Assembly: GCA_013426805.1 (NCBI GenBank)
Contig: JACDZG010000068.1
Location: forward strand, 1 to 38,376
DNA from: Chromatiaceae bacterium
Lineage (GTDB): Bacteria > Pseudomonadota > Gammaproteobacteria > Chromatiales > Chromatiaceae
Reading direction: 5' to 3'
Length of the DNA: 38,376 nucleotides
Position numbers and translations under genes: made by a program. The notes under the pieces were generated by a model. It had not been told where the DNA came from, searched no databases, and saw nothing but the letters and a program-made list of their open reading frames with translations. Within the stretch, counting starts at the first letter, position 1. Each line of letters starts with the position of its first letter. Positions 22,829-31,797 of the stretch are shown here, one piece after another.

Positions 22829-23578
22829 ATGAAGATCCTGGTCAGCAATGACGACGGTTATCAGTCTCCGGGTTTGCTTGCGTTGGCCGCCGGGCTCGCC
22901 CAACTTGGTCAAGTGGTGGTGGTGGCCCCGGAACGCGACCGCAGCGGCGCCAGTAATTCACTGACCCTGGATGTGCCGTTGCGCGCCAGCACGATGAGTA
23001 ACGGCTTTATCCGTGTGGACGGAACCCCGACCGATTGTGTCCATCTGGCGATCACCGGCTTGCTCGACAGCGAACCGGACATCGTGGTCGCCGGGATCAA
23101 CCACGGTGCGAATCTGGGCGACGACGTGCTGTACTCGGGAACCGTCGCCGCGGCGACCGAGGGCCGCTTCCTCGGGCTGCCGGCCATCGCCGTGTCGATG
23201 GACTCACGCGAGCCCCTGCATCTGCAGACCGCGGTGCGGGTGGCGTGCCTGCTGGTGGAGCGGCTGCGTTCCGATCCCCTGGATTCGAATTTGATCCTCA
23301 ACGTCAACGTCCCGGATCGACCCTATGAGGAACTTCAGGGGTTCTTAGCGACCCGGTTGGGTCACCGCCACAAGGCCGAAGCGGTGGTGGCGTCGAAAGA
23401 CCCGCGCGGCCGGGCGATTTACTGGGTTGGTCCGGCGGGGCCTGAGGCGGATGCGGGGCCGGGGACCGATTTTCACGCGGTCCGGGCCGGTTTCGTGTCC
23501 ATCACCCCGCTGCAGGTGGACTTGACCCGCCATGCTGCCCTGGAGTCGCTCGGGCAGTGGCTGCGTCTCTGCCGTTGA
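22829..23578 (+). CDS. surE: 5'/3'-nucleotidase SurE
   Basis: 249 aa from the ATG at 22829 ([15 protein letters not shown]); an upstream in-frame start at 22754 would add 25 residues not found in the family. The metal-binding SNDDG motif is at residues 6-10, [12 protein letters not shown] at about 36-47, and [20 protein letters not shown] at about 91-110, as in all SurE proteins. It removes phosphate from nucleoside monophosphates and exopolyphosphate in the cytoplasm and belongs to the stress-survival cluster with pcm, nlpD and rpoS. The stop overlaps the pcm start (TGATG), which suggests translational coupling. Confidence 0.95.
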   Translation: MKILVSNDDGYQSPGLLALAAGLAQLGQVVVVAPERDRSGASNSLTLDVPLRASTMSNGFIRVDGTPTDCVHLAITGLLDSEPDIVVAGINHGANLGDDVLYSGTVAAATEGRFLGLPAIAVSMDSREPLHLQTAVRVACLLVERLRSDPLDSNLILNVNVPDRPYEELQGFLATRLGHRHKAEAVVASKDPRGRAIYWVGPAGPEADAGPGTDFHAVRAGFVSITPLQVDLTRHAALESLGQWLRLCR

Positions 23579-24240
23579 TGTCGAACCTGCGCTATATCGG
23601 GATCGGCATGACCTCCCTGCGCACCCGGGAGCGCTTGATCACGCGACTGAGCGAGGCCGGGATTACCGACCCGGATGTCTTGCGGGTGATGCGCGACTTG
23701 CCGCGGCACTTGTTTGTCGATGAGGCTCTGGCCAGCCGCGCCTACGAGGATTCACCCCTGCCCATCGGCCACGGCCAGACGATCTCCCAACCGTACATGG
23801 TCGCGCGTATGACTCAGGCGCTGTTGGCGGCCGGGCCGCTGCACACGGTGTTGGAAGTCGGAACCGGGTCGGGTTTCCAGACAGCAGTCCTGGCCGCCCT
23901 GGTGCGGCGGGTGTATAGCATCGAGCGCATCCAATCACTGCAAGTCCGCGCCCACGCGTGCCTGCGTCTGCTGGAGGTGCGCAATGTGCGGTTCCGACAT
24001 GGCGATGGTTTTCTGGGCTGGCCCGAGTATGCGCCCTATGACGGAATCCTGGTGACCGCCGCGCCGCGGGCAGTGCCCCGCGCCCTGGCCGACCAATTGG
24101 CGCCCACGGGTTGTCTGGTGTTGCCGATGGGCGACGGTGACCGCCAAGTGCTGGTCCGGGTGACCCGGGTGCCGGGTGGGTTTGCGCAGCAAGTTCTGGA
24201 ACCGGCCAGCTTTGTTCCTTTACTGGGAGGGGTTGCATGA
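23578..24240 (+). CDS. pcm: Protein-L-isoaspartate O-methyltransferase
   Basis: 220 aa from the ATG at 23578, which overlaps the surE stop; a later ATG at 23608 ([10 protein letters not shown]) is also possible and close to the E. coli start. It methylates isoaspartyl residues in aged proteins to start their repair. Diagnostic segments are [21 protein letters not shown] (substrate-binding loop), [19 protein letters not shown] (motif I), [16 protein letters not shown] and [11 protein letters not shown]. All core SAM-binding elements are present. The last codons overlap a strong SD sequence (GGGAGGGG, 24225-24232) for the next gene. Confidence 0.95.
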   Translation: MSNLRYIGIGMTSLRTRERLITRLSEAGITDPDVLRVMRDLPRHLFVDEALASRAYEDSPLPIGHGQTISQPYMVARMTQALLAAGPLHTVLEVGTGSGFQTAVLAALVRRVYSIERIQSLQVRAHACLRLLEVRNVRFRHGDGFLGWPEYAPYDGILVTAAPRAVPRALADQLAPTGCLVLPMGDGDRQVLVRVTRVPGGFAQQVLEPASFVPLLGGVA

Positions 24241-24243
24241 GCG

Positions 24244-25200
24244 TTGCCCGCGGGTTGTTGCATCGTGAGTTCCCCGGCGTGGTTCGCGCGTCCAAGCCGC
24301 TTGCAGCCCGTGGGTCGGACTGAGGTTCGACCGCGGGTTCAAACGCTGGAGTGCGCCGCGGCGGACGAACGCGGCTTCGACGTCTGCTGCAACGGCTGTC
24401 AGCCGCAACGTTGGGGATCGTCCAACGATGGCGGTGTAAAGCGGTGGTCGCGGTTATTGTTGGGACTCATCCTGGGGTTGGTAACCCTGGTGTTGGCCGG
24501 GTGCGGTTCCACTGGTTCCGCGCCGGTCGGAGGGTGGTCGGGAAAGGGTCCGGTTCCCAAAGGGTATTATCTGGTGCGCAAGGGCGATAGTCTGAGTGAG
24601 ATCGCCGCCAAGCGCCGTGTCAGCACCAAGAACCTGATTCGCTGGAACGCCCTCAAGCCCCCTTACACCGTTTATGTCGGCAAGTTGTTGCGGGTGGCGC
24701 CGCCGGGAAAGGCGCGGGTCGGCCGGGCGCGCGATGTGCCAAAAGTGGCGCAGCCGAAGTCCCGAACATCGTCGGGTCAGGCCGCCGCGGTGGCGCCGAC
24801 CCCGGGAAGTCGAACCAAAGGTTCTGGTGTCGCCTGGGCATGGCCGTTGTCGGGGGCGATCATCCAGGGTTTTCGTGCCGGCGACCCCGCTCGCCAGGGG
24901 TTGCGCATCAGCTGTCGGCCCAGCGAGGAGGTGCGGGCGGCGGCTGCTGGCCAAGTGGTCTACAGCGGTAGTGGACTCAAGGGTTATGGCAACCTTATCA
25001 TCGTCAAACACAACAAGAACTATCTCAGCGCGTACGGCTTCAACCGTCGGCTGTTCATCAAGGAAGGCGACAGCGTCAAGCGCGGCCAGGCGATTTCGGA
25101 GTGTGGCGAGGGACCGGAAGGGGCCCATCTGCTTCACTTTGAGGTACGCCGTAACGGTGCCTCGGTCAATCCGATTGTCTACCTGCCCCCGCGCGAGTAA
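24244..25200 (+). CDS. nlpD: LysM/M23 lipoprotein NlpD (amidase activator)
   Basis: The frame is open from 24244 (TTG); there is no ATG before the lipobox LVLAGC, whose Cys is residue 87 from that start, so the true start is uncertain. Candidates are TTG 24244 and GTG 24265 or 24310. The SD at 24225-24232 fits best an ATG at 24237, but that frame closes after 28 codons. The mature protein has a LysM domain (YYLVRKGDSLSEIAAKRRVS; binds peptidoglycan), a variable linker and a LytM/M23 domain (WPLSGAIIQGF, GNLIIVKHNKNYLSAYG). Metal ligands are degenerate (GLRISC in place of the His-containing motif; HLLHFEVR). This fits NlpD/EnvC, which activate cell-wall amidases at division and do not cleave murein. 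The rpoS promoter usually lies inside this gene. Confidence 0.85.
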   Translation: MPAGCCIVSSPAWFARPSRLQPVGRTEVRPRVQTLECAAADERGFDVCCNGCQPQRWGSSNDGGVKRWSRLLLGLILGLVTLVLAGCGSTGSAPVGGWSGKGPVPKGYYLVRKGDSLSEIAAKRRVSTKNLIRWNALKPPYTVYVGKLLRVAPPGKARVGRARDVPKVAQPKSRTSSGQAAAVAPTPGSRTKGSGVAWAWPLSGAIIQGFRAGDPARQGLRISCRPSEEVRAAAAGQVVYSGSGLKGYGNLIIVKHNKNYLSAYGFNRRLFIKEGDSVKRGQAISECGEGPEGAHLLHFEVRRNGASVNPIVYLPPRE

Positions 25201-25230
25201 CACCGTCTGAGCGGACGGAGGGAGATGTGG

Positions 25231-26319
25231 ATGGTAATCAGCGAGGACACCGAGATCGTTGCGGCCGCGCGGGTCGACCTCGAGATCATCGAGCCCGAGA
25301 TTCTCGATTCCGATATCGACCCGGACAGCGAGTCCCTGATTCTGCTTGACGGAGACCCGGATGAGATCAGCGAGATCAGCGAGATCAGCGAGATCATCGA
25401 CGACGTCGAGTCGGTCGAGCCGGTCGAAGAGGCGGTCGACGAGGATGGGGCCGGGCCGGCCAGTGAGCGCTTTGTGTCCGGCGAGGGTGACTTCGACGCA
25501 ACCCGGATCTACCTGAACGAAATCGGTGAGTCGCGCCTGCTGACCGCCGAGGAAGAAGTTTACTTCGCGCGCCTTGCCCAGCGCGGCGACAACGCCTCAC
25601 GCCAGCGCATGATCGTGAGCAACCTTCGTCTGGTCGTGAAAATCGCCCGCCGGTACCTCAACCGCGGGCTGCCGTTGCTGGACCTGATTGAGGAGGGCAA
25701 CCTCGGTCTCATCCGCGCGGTGGAAAAGTTCGATCCGGAACGCGGGTTTCGCTTCTCAACCTATGCTACTTGGTGGATCCGCCAGACCATCGAGCGGGCG
25801 ATCATGAACCAGACCCGCACCGTGCGTCTGCCGATCCATGTAGTCAAGGAGATCAACATCTATCTCAAAGCCGCGCGCAAACTCGCGCAGCAGCTTGACC
25901 ATGAGCCCACGACCGAGGATATCGCCATTTTGCTGGATCGGCCGATCCACGAGGTGAAGCGCCTGCTCGGTCTCAACGAGCGGATCACCTCAGTCGATAC
26001 CCCGTTCAGCAAGGACGTGGACAAACCGTTGGTGGATATGCTCGAGGACGAGTCCGCGGATGACCCGACCGAACGTATCCAGGACGAGGATATCCAATCC
26101 AATCTTGAGCATTGGCTAGGCAAACTCAACGAGAAGCAGCGCGAGGTGGTCGAACGGCGTTTCGGGCTGCACGGCTACGAGAACGCGACGCTGGAACGGG
26201 TCGCCCAGGAACTCGGTGTGACGCGTGAACGGGTGCGCCAGATCCAGATGGACGCGCTGCGGCGTCTGCGCGACATCCTCGAGAAGGAGGGTTTCTCGAT
26301 CGACTCGTTCTTCAAGTAG
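25231..26319 (+). CDS. rpoS: Stationary-phase sigma factor RpoS
   Basis: 362 aa from the ATG at 25231, with GGAGGGAG (25217-25224) at good distance; an ATG at 25225 abuts the SD and is less likely. Sigma-70 regions are complete: 1.2 ([21 protein letters not shown]), 2 ([50 protein letters not shown]), 3 ([20 protein letters not shown]), 4 ([31 protein letters not shown]). Position after nlpD distinguishes it from RpoD and RpoH. The N-terminal 70 residues are strikingly acidic and carry the repeat (EIS)x3-EII, making it longer than the 330 aa of E. coli. It directs stress and stationary-phase transcription. No terminator is evident before ccoN. Confidence 0.94.
   Translation: MVISEDTEIVAAARVDLEIIEPEILDSDIDPDSESLILLDGDPDEISEISEISEIIDDVESVEPVEEAVDEDGAGPASERFVSGEGDFDATRIYLNEIGESRLLTAEEEVYFARLAQRGDNASRQRMIVSNLRLVVKIARRYLNRGLPLLDLIEEGNLGLIRAVEKFDPERGFRFSTYATWWIRQTIERAIMNQTRTVRLPIHVVKEINIYLKAARKLAQQLDHEPTTEDIAILLDRPIHEVKRLLGLNERITSVDTPFSKDVDKPLVDMLEDESADDPTERIQDEDIQSNLEHWLGKLNEKQREVVERRFGLHGYENATLERVAQELGVTRERVRQIQMDALRRLRDILEKEGFSIDSFFK
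25363..25398 (+). repeat. Four 9-bp repeats in the rpoS N-terminus
   Basis: GAGATCAGC occurs three times in a row (25363-25371, 25372-25380, 25381-25389) and a fourth time as GAGATCATC (25390-25398). Each unit encodes Glu-Ile-Ser (the last Glu-Ile-Ile). Changes in copy number would stay in frame. Confidence 0.9.
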
Positions 26320-26349
26320 CGTCGAGTAGCCGTGAGGTGTTCGCGATCT

Positions 26350-26363
26350 TTGATCCGGGTCAA
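26350..26363 (+). promoter_or_regulatory. FNR/Anr-type box upstream of ccoN
   Basis: TTGAT-CCGG-GTCAA matches TTGAT-N4-ATCAA at 9 of 10 defined bases. It lies 175 bp upstream of the ccoN start. A class II activator position would put the transcription start near 26398, leaving a leader of about 140 nt. cbb3 oxidase operons are commonly activated by FNR, Anr or FixK at low oxygen. Confidence 0.6.
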
Positions 26364-26537
26364 CGGTCGTTGCGGCAAATCCCGCAGTCGACTGTGCCGT
26401 TTGTCTTGTCGCGGTTGACTTTCCAGGTCTGATCCAGTCTGATTGCGAAGGCTACGCCTGGGGATTGAGGCGCACAGAAGTTAGGCTGGATCGCCTGGTG
26501 TCCTTCTTCGCTTTGCAAAAGAATCCCTGGAGGATTT

Positions 26538-27971
26538 ATGGAATCCGGATTGGAGCAGAAGTACAACTTCGATGTTGTACGCTGGTTCACCATCATGGCA
26601 GCCGTCTACCTGGTGGTCGGTGCCGCGGTCGGTGTCTATATCGCCTCGGAACTGGCGTGGCCGTTTCTCAACTTCGACAGTCCCTACATCTCGTTCGGAC
26701 GATTGCGTCCGGTTCACACCAACGCGGTCATCTTCGCCTTCGGCGGCTCGACGCTGATGGCGACTGCGTTCTATACCGTGCAGCGCACTTGCGGCGTACG
26801 ACTGTGGAGCGACAAGCTCGCCTGGTTCGTCTTCTGGGGCTGGAACACCGTGATCCTGCTGGCCGTCATCACCCTGCCGCTGGGTCTCACCGAGTCCAAG
26901 GAATATGCCGAACTCGAATGGCCGATCGATATCCTGATCGCCGTCGTCTGGCTCTCGTTCACTTTCAATTTCATTATGACCATCGCGGTACGCAAGACCT
27001 CGCACATCTATGTGTCGAACTGGTTCTTCCTCGGCATGATGGTGATGATCGTCTATCTGCACGTGGTCAACAGCCTGGCCATCCCGGTCGGGTTATTCAA
27101 ATCCTACTCGCTGTTCTCCGGCGTGCAGGACGCCATGATCCAGTGGTGGTGGGGTCATAACGCCGTCGGCTTTTATCTGACGGCCGGCTTCCTTGGTATC
27201 ATGTATTACTTCGTGCCGAAGCAGGCCGGTCGCCCGATCTACTCCTACCGACTCTCGGTCATCCACTTCTGGGCCTTGATGTTCGGCTATGTCTGGCTTG
27301 GCGCCCATCATCTCCAGTACACCGCCCTGCCTGACTGGACCGGTTCCCTTGGAGCGGCGGTCTCGATCGCCATGATCATCCCCTCGTGGGGTGGCGCGGT
27401 GAACGGGATGATGACACTGTCCGGCGCCTGGGACCGCCTGCGCACCGACTATGTCCTGCGCTTCCTGATCATGGCCCTGGCGTTCTACGCCATGTCCACT
27501 TTCGAAGGCCCGGTCATGGCACTGAAGACGGTCAACGCACTGTCGCACTACACCGACTGGACCATCGGCCATGTTCACTCCGGTGCGCTCGGTTGGGTGG
27601 CCGGAATCTCCATCGGCGCCATCTACCACCTGATGCCGCGCCTGTTCCATACCGAGATGTTTTCCGAGCGGTTGGTTAACTTCCATTTCTGGACCGCGAC
27701 CATCGGCACCGTGGTGTATATCGTCGCCATGTGGGTGTCCGGCATCATGCAGGGTCTGATGTGGCGTGCCTATGACGAGTACGGCACGCTGGCTTACACC
27801 TTCGTCGAATCGGTGGATGCCATGCATCCCTACTACGCGATGCGGGCAATCGGCGGCGCCATTTTCCTGACCGGTGCGATCGTGATGCTGTTCAACGTGT
27901 TGATGACCGTGCGCAAGTCGGCCGTTGACGGCAGTCTGGTGCGGGCGCGCCACGTTCCGGCCCCGGCCTGA
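26538..27971 (+). CDS. ccoN: cbb3-type cytochrome c oxidase subunit I
   Basis: 477 aa, ATG at 26538 with GGAGG 6 nt upstream. Catalytic subunit of the high-affinity terminal oxidase in the inner membrane, with hemes b and b3 and CuB. A dozen hydrophobic helices. Visible ligand segments are [17 protein letters not shown] (low-spin heme His), [16 protein letters not shown] (CuB His), [12 protein letters not shown] (cross-linked Tyr region), WLGAHHLQY (CuB His pair) and [15 protein letters not shown] (heme b3 and b His). Length and motifs are normal. First gene of ccoNOQP. Downstream ccoO follows after 24 bp with its own SD. A FNR-type box precedes the operon. Confidence 0.97.
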   Translation: MESGLEQKYNFDVVRWFTIMAAVYLVVGAAVGVYIASELAWPFLNFDSPYISFGRLRPVHTNAVIFAFGGSTLMATAFYTVQRTCGVRLWSDKLAWFVFWGWNTVILLAVITLPLGLTESKEYAELEWPIDILIAVVWLSFTFNFIMTIAVRKTSHIYVSNWFFLGMMVMIVYLHVVNSLAIPVGLFKSYSLFSGVQDAMIQWWWGHNAVGFYLTAGFLGIMYYFVPKQAGRPIYSYRLSVIHFWALMFGYVWLGAHHLQYTALPDWTGSLGAAVSIAMIIPSWGGAVNGMMTLSGAWDRLRTDYVLRFLIMALAFYAMSTFEGPVMALKTVNALSHYTDWTIGHVHSGALGWVAGISIGAIYHLMPRLFHTEMFSERLVNFHFWTATIGTVVYIVAMWVSGIMQGLMWRAYDEYGTLAYTFVESVDAMHPYYAMRAIGGAIFLTGAIVMLFNVLMTVRKSAVDGSLVRARHVPAPA

Positions 27972-27995
27972 TCAACCTACTGGAGTATTAGAGAC

Positions 27996-28742
27996 ATGGC
28001 TGATCGCAAAGTCAAAGCGAAGAGCTTTCAGGAATGGATGGAGATCAACATTTGGGGTCTCCTGTTCTTTCTCGGGATCGCCCTGGCCGTCGGTGGTCTG
28101 GTCGAGATCGTGCCGCTGTTCTTCATGAAAAACACCATGGAGCACAATCAGTTCCCGGAGATCGTCTGGGCCAAGGCGGGGGTCGAGCCCATCGTGGCTG
28201 TCGATGAGGCGGGTAAGCAGGTGTGGAACTGGCAGCCGGGCGAGGGGGTCCGTCCCTATACCGCGCTGGAGCTGGCCGGTCGTGATATCTATCAGCGCGA
28301 GGGCTGTTACCTCTGTCATTCGCAGATGGTGCGGCCGTTCCGTGATGAGAAGGAGCGTTACGGTCATTACTCGCTGGCCTCTGAGTCGATGTTCGATCAT
28401 CCGATGCAATGGGGTTCCAAGCGCACCGGCCCGGATCTCGCGCGGGTGGGCGGGAAGTATTCGGACGACTGGCACCGCCAGCATTTGCGCCGGCCGCAGA
28501 ACCTGGTGCCGGAGTCCGTGATGCCTGCCTATCCCTGGCTGGATGACACCTATGTCAACGGCAAGCAGATGCGCAGGCACATGAGCGGCCTGCGACTCAT
28601 CGGCGTCCCCTATGCGGATGCCGACATCGAGCAGGCGTCGGAGGTGGTCAAAGGGAAGACTGAGATGGATGCGCTGGTCACTTACCTCCAGGTGTTGGGC
28701 ACCATGGCCAAGCTGGATGAGGCGAAGGCTTATCGTGAATAG
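27996..28742 (+). CDS. ccoO: cbb3-type cytochrome c oxidase subunit II (monoheme cytochrome c)
   Basis: 248 aa, ATG at 27996 behind GGAG. An N-terminal membrane anchor ([25 protein letters not shown]) is followed by a periplasmic cytochrome c domain with the heme site CYLCH (about 103-107) in [18 protein letters not shown]. The axial Met is probably in SVMPAYPWL. It accepts electrons from CcoP and passes them to CcoN. The motif [16 protein letters not shown] is typical of CcoO. Its stop overlaps the probable GTG start of ccoQ. Confidence 0.96.
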   Translation: MADRKVKAKSFQEWMEINIWGLLFFLGIALAVGGLVEIVPLFFMKNTMEHNQFPEIVWAKAGVEPIVAVDEAGKQVWNWQPGEGVRPYTALELAGRDIYQREGCYLCHSQMVRPFRDEKERYGHYSLASESMFDHPMQWGSKRTGPDLARVGGKYSDDWHRQHLRRPQNLVPESVMPAYPWLDDTYVNGKQMRRHMSGLRLIGVPYADADIEQASEVVKGKTEMDALVTYLQVLGTMAKLDEAKAYRE

Positions 28743-28950
28743 CCTCAGCGAGTATTTTCATACCGACTGGCAGGCGATGACGACCAACGACTGGATCGGC
28801 ACGATCCTGACCGTCGTCATCTTCCTGCTCATGGTGGTGGCCTACTTCCAGGTATTCCGTCCCAAGAACCGGGAGCGGCTCGAAGCGCGCAAATACATCC
28901 CGTTCGAAGAGGACAACGCGTTCAGCGGAGACAAAGATGGCGGAAAATAA
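28735..28950 (+). CDS. ccoQ: cbb3-type oxidase small subunit CcoQ
   Basis: 71 aa from a GTG at 28735 that overlaps the ccoO stop by 8 bp ([11 protein letters not shown]...); an ATG at 28777 would give 57 aa ([11 protein letters not shown]). One hydrophobic helix ([21 protein letters not shown]), then a short charged cytoplasmic tail. CcoQ stabilises the cbb3 complex. The residues FEEDNAF near the end are typical of the subunit. It overlaps ccoP by 14 bp, implying translational coupling. Confidence 0.85.
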   Translation: MNSLSEYFHTDWQAMTTNDWIGTILTVVIFLLMVVAYFQVFRPKNRERLEARKYIPFEEDNAFSGDKDGGK

Positions 28951-29851
28951 CCCTTTCCCCGGCGAGAACAACACGGGGCACGTCTGGGACGACAACCTGC
29001 GGGAGTTGAAGAATCCGCCGCCGCGGTGGTGGATGCTGGCGTTCTGGGCCTCCGTCGCCTTCTGGGTCGGCTATGCGATTCTCTATCCGATGTGGCCGAT
29101 CGGCCAGGAGCCGACCCAGGGCGTGCTCGGCTGGAGCCAGATGAAAGAGTACGAGGAGGGTGTGGAGCAGATCACCGCCAAGCGCGCCCAGTTCGAAGAA
29201 AAGCTGGCAGGGATGACGGCCGACCAGATCATCGCCGACCCCGGGCTCAAGGAATACACCCTGGCCTCCGCCAAGGTGCTGTTCGGCGATAACTGCCGTG
29301 CCTGTCATGGCAGCGGCGGGGCGGGTAACCCGGGCTACCCGGTCCTGGCGGATGACGACTGGCTGTATGGCGGCACCACGGCCAAGATCCAGGAGTCCAT
29401 CGCGGCCGGGCGTAAAGGGGTGATGACGGCACACGAGAAGATCCTCTCCCCGGTCGAGGTGGATACCCTGGCGCAGTGGGCCGTGCAGATGAATGATACG
29501 GCGGGAGCCGGTGGGAGTCCGGAGGGTTGGGCATTGTTCAAAAGCAAGGGCTGCACCGCCTGCCATGGCGAGAAAGCGAACGGACACGTGGTCGACCTGC
29601 CGAACGGTGAATTTGTCTCGGTTGGTGCAGCCAATCTCACCGACGGGATCTGGCGCTTCGAACCGGGCGGTTTCGAGAGTGCGAAACACACCATTCTCTA
29701 CGGAGTCAATCAGACCAATGTTCCGGGTACGCGCGACGCCGTGATGCCGGTCTGGGGGCCGGACCCCACGCGTGGTGGAGTGGCGAAATTGGGGCCTGAG
29801 GAAATCAAGAAGCTCGTCGTCTATGTCCACGCGTTCGGCGGCGGTCAATAG
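28937..29851 (+). CDS. ccoP: cbb3-type cytochrome c oxidase subunit III (diheme cytochrome c)
   Basis: 304 aa, ATG at 28937. Normal CcoP layout: N-terminal cytoplasmic segment (GHVWDDNLRELKNPPPRWW, a conserved CcoP signature), membrane helix (MLAFWASVAFWVGYAILYPMW), then two periplasmic cytochrome c domains with heme sites CRACH (about 119-123) and CTACH (about 209-213). Axial Met residues are likely in GVMTAHEK and DAVMPVWG. It takes electrons from soluble c-type cytochromes for CcoO and CcoN. Followed after 81 bp by a small membrane ORF before the operon terminator. Confidence 0.96.
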   Translation: MAENNPFPGENNTGHVWDDNLRELKNPPPRWWMLAFWASVAFWVGYAILYPMWPIGQEPTQGVLGWSQMKEYEEGVEQITAKRAQFEEKLAGMTADQIIADPGLKEYTLASAKVLFGDNCRACHGSGGAGNPGYPVLADDDWLYGGTTAKIQESIAAGRKGVMTAHEKILSPVEVDTLAQWAVQMNDTAGAGGSPEGWALFKSKGCTACHGEKANGHVVDLPNGEFVSVGAANLTDGIWRFEPGGFESAKHTILYGVNQTNVPGTRDAVMPVWGPDPTRGGVAKLGPEEIKKLVVYVHAFGGGQ

Positions 29852-29932
29852 GCCGCGTGAGGGACGCAAACGACTTCGGCGGGCGGCAGTGGCGCCGTCC
29901 GTCGGCACTGCGGCGCGAAGAGGGGAGTTGTC

Positions 29933-30088
29933 ATGAATGTTGTTACCAACCTGATGAATTGGGACCCGGTCGCCTGGATGTCCATTCTGATGGTTCTGAT
30001 GGCCGTCGTCATCATCATCTTTCTGGCCTTCAAGGTCGCGGCACTCATCAAGCATGACGCCGAGGCTCATAAGCAGCAGAAACCCTAG
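29933..30088 (+). CDS. Small single-helix membrane protein at the end of ccoNOQP
   Basis: 51 aa, not homologous to a gene I recognise. ATG at 29933 preceded by GGGGAG at good distance. The sequence has a short polar head (MNVVTNLMNWDPVAWM), one hydrophobic helix (SILMVLMAVVIIIFLAFKVAALI), then a charged His/Lys/Gln-rich tail. It lies between ccoP and an intrinsic terminator, so it is co-transcribed with the oxidase. A Met- and Ile-rich single-helix protein at this place may be an accessory subunit comparable to CcoM of Pseudomonas stutzeri (a 36-37 aa helix found in its cbb3 structure) or an assembly factor. This is inference from position and topology. Confidence 0.7.
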   Translation: MNVVTNLMNWDPVAWMSILMVLMAVVIIIFLAFKVAALIKHDAEAHKQQKP

Positions 30089-30118
30089 CGCCGCTGCGGC
30101 GCGATACCCTAATCCCAC

Positions 30119-30140
30119 GGGGGCCGATGTCCCCCTTTTT
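30119..30140 (+). terminator. Intrinsic terminator of the ccoNOQP operon
   Basis: GGGGG (30119-30123), loop CCGATGT, CCCCC (30131-30135), then TTTTT. A further hairpin GCGCCG-CTG-CGGCGC lies at 30088-30102, right at the stop of the small ORF. ccoG starts 177 bp later and so probably has its own promoter. Confidence 0.75.
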
Positions 30141-30316
30141 CTGTCTGGGGTCTTCTCCGGATCAAGGGTATATCATTGCGAATAGGCATGGGCTGAAGGT
30201 TGCCGGGACACTACAATGATCCGCCCCCGCCCCCGCCCGCGGAAGTTCAGTTGTTCGTCCCCGCCGTGGAGAGACCCGGCACGCATTCGGCATCGGTCGG
30301 GTTCAGGAGTTGTTCC

Positions 30317-31750
30317 GTGAGTATGAGTGACACACGTCAGCATCAGGCTGCTGTCGACGCGCTTTACGACGAGGCCGAGCATTGGCACGTCAATACCGGT
30401 GGCGAGACCATCCATGCCAAGCGCATCCGTGGACGCTGGCGCACCATCAAGTGGATGACGGCTGGCGTCTGGCTGATCTTCTTCCTGGGCCCCTATCTGC
30501 GGTGGGACGGGCGCCAGGCGGTTTTGTTCGATATCCCCAGCCGCCAGTATCACCTCTTCGGGGTGACCATCCTACCCCAGGATTTCTGGATGCTGTCGCT
30601 TCTGCTGTTGTTCTTCGCGATCTTGCTGGCGGTGGTGACGGCTTTGGTCGGGCGTGTCTGGTGCGGCTTCTTCTGCTTTCAGACAGTGTGGACCGACATC
30701 TTCACCTGGATCGAGGAGTGGCTGGAGGGGACGCCGCCCCAGCGGCGCAAGCTCGATCAGGCGCCTTTGAGTCGCGCGAAGGTGCGCATCAAGCTGACCA
30801 AGCATCTGTTGTGGATCCTGATCGGCTTCTTTACCGGCTTCAGCTTTGTTGCCTGGTTCAGTGATGCCCCTGCTCTGTGGGGTGCGTTTTTCCTCGGCGA
30901 GGCGAACAGCGCGGTCTACATCTCAGTCACGCTGTTCACGGTCGGTACCTATATTCTCGCCGGTTATCTGCGCGAACAGACCTGTTTCTGGCTCTGTCCT
31001 TACGCCCGCATTCAAGGGGTCATGCTCGACAAGACGACCATTGTCCCCACCTATGATGAGCGTCGCGGTGAACCGCGCGGCAGGGTCAGGAAGGGCGAGA
31101 CGGAGGCCTCCCGGACCAACGGCGACTGTGTCGACTGCAAACAGTGTGTCGCGGTTTGTCCCACCGGTATCGATATCCGTCAGGGGCAGCAGGAGGGATG
31201 CATCACCTGCGCCCTGTGCATCGACGCCTGCGACGAGGTCATGGAGAAAGTGGGCCGGCCCCGCGGTCTCATCCGGTACGCTTCGCTGGACGAGTTCGCC
31301 GGACAGGCCCCCAAGGCCCTGCTGCTGCGCCCACGGGTCTGGGTCTATGCGACCATTCTGGTGGTCGCCCTGTCCGGCATCTTCTACGGGATGTCTTCGC
31401 TGGATGCGATCGATCTGAAGGTGCTGCACGAGCGCGCCCCGCTGTTCGTAACCCTGAGTGACGGCTCGATCCAGAACAAATACACACTCAAAATGCTCAA
31501 TAAGATGCCGGAGGAACTTGCGGTGCGGATCAGTGTCTCTGGCCCGGAGGGCTTGAAACTGGTCGGCGCCGAAGCGCCGGTGATCATTCACGCCGGCGGG
31601 GTGACGCCCGCGATGGTCTTCGTCAAGGTACCGAAGCGCAATCTGAACAAGGCGCAGGAGCCGATCCGCTTCCGGGTGGAGGCGACCCGGCCTGACGGTC
31701 TGGTGGTCGAGTCCGAGCGTACCAGTGTCTTTGTCGGCCCGGACCGCTGA
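30317..31750 (+). CDS. ccoG: cbb3 oxidase assembly ferredoxin CcoG (RdxA/FixG)
   Basis: 477 aa from a GTG at 30317, chosen because AGGAG lies 7 nt upstream; the ATG at 30323 is the alternative. An N-terminal longer reading is a proline tract and not family-like. Five or so membrane helices (e.g. FWMLSLLLLFFAILLAVVTAL), with WCGFFCFQTVWTD and CFWLCPYARIQG cysteine motifs, then two 4Fe-4S ferredoxin motifs: CVDCKQCVAVCPTGIDI and CITCALCIDACDEVME. C-terminal Ig-like FixG domain. CcoG is thought to reduce Cu(II) to Cu(I) for cbb3 assembly. First of ccoGHIS, in usual order. Confidence 0.94.
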   Translation: MSMSDTRQHQAAVDALYDEAEHWHVNTGGETIHAKRIRGRWRTIKWMTAGVWLIFFLGPYLRWDGRQAVLFDIPSRQYHLFGVTILPQDFWMLSLLLLFFAILLAVVTALVGRVWCGFFCFQTVWTDIFTWIEEWLEGTPPQRRKLDQAPLSRAKVRIKLTKHLLWILIGFFTGFSFVAWFSDAPALWGAFFLGEANSAVYISVTLFTVGTYILAGYLREQTCFWLCPYARIQGVMLDKTTIVPTYDERRGEPRGRVRKGETEASRTNGDCVDCKQCVAVCPTGIDIRQGQQEGCITCALCIDACDEVMEKVGRPRGLIRYASLDEFAGQAPKALLLRPRVWVYATILVVALSGIFYGMSSLDAIDLKVLHERAPLFVTLSDGSIQNKYTLKMLNKMPEELAVRISVSGPEGLKLVGAEAPVIIHAGGVTPAMVFVKVPKRNLNKAQEPIRFRVEATRPDGLVVESERTSVFVGPDR

Positions 31751-31797
31751 TTCAGCCGGCCGGTCAACGTTATCAGTCGTCAGGAGAGCGAATTTCG

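Noticed and set aside
30150-30166. FNR box upstream of ccoG
   Set aside because: Only the right half (ATCAA) is present; the left half matches at two of five bases.
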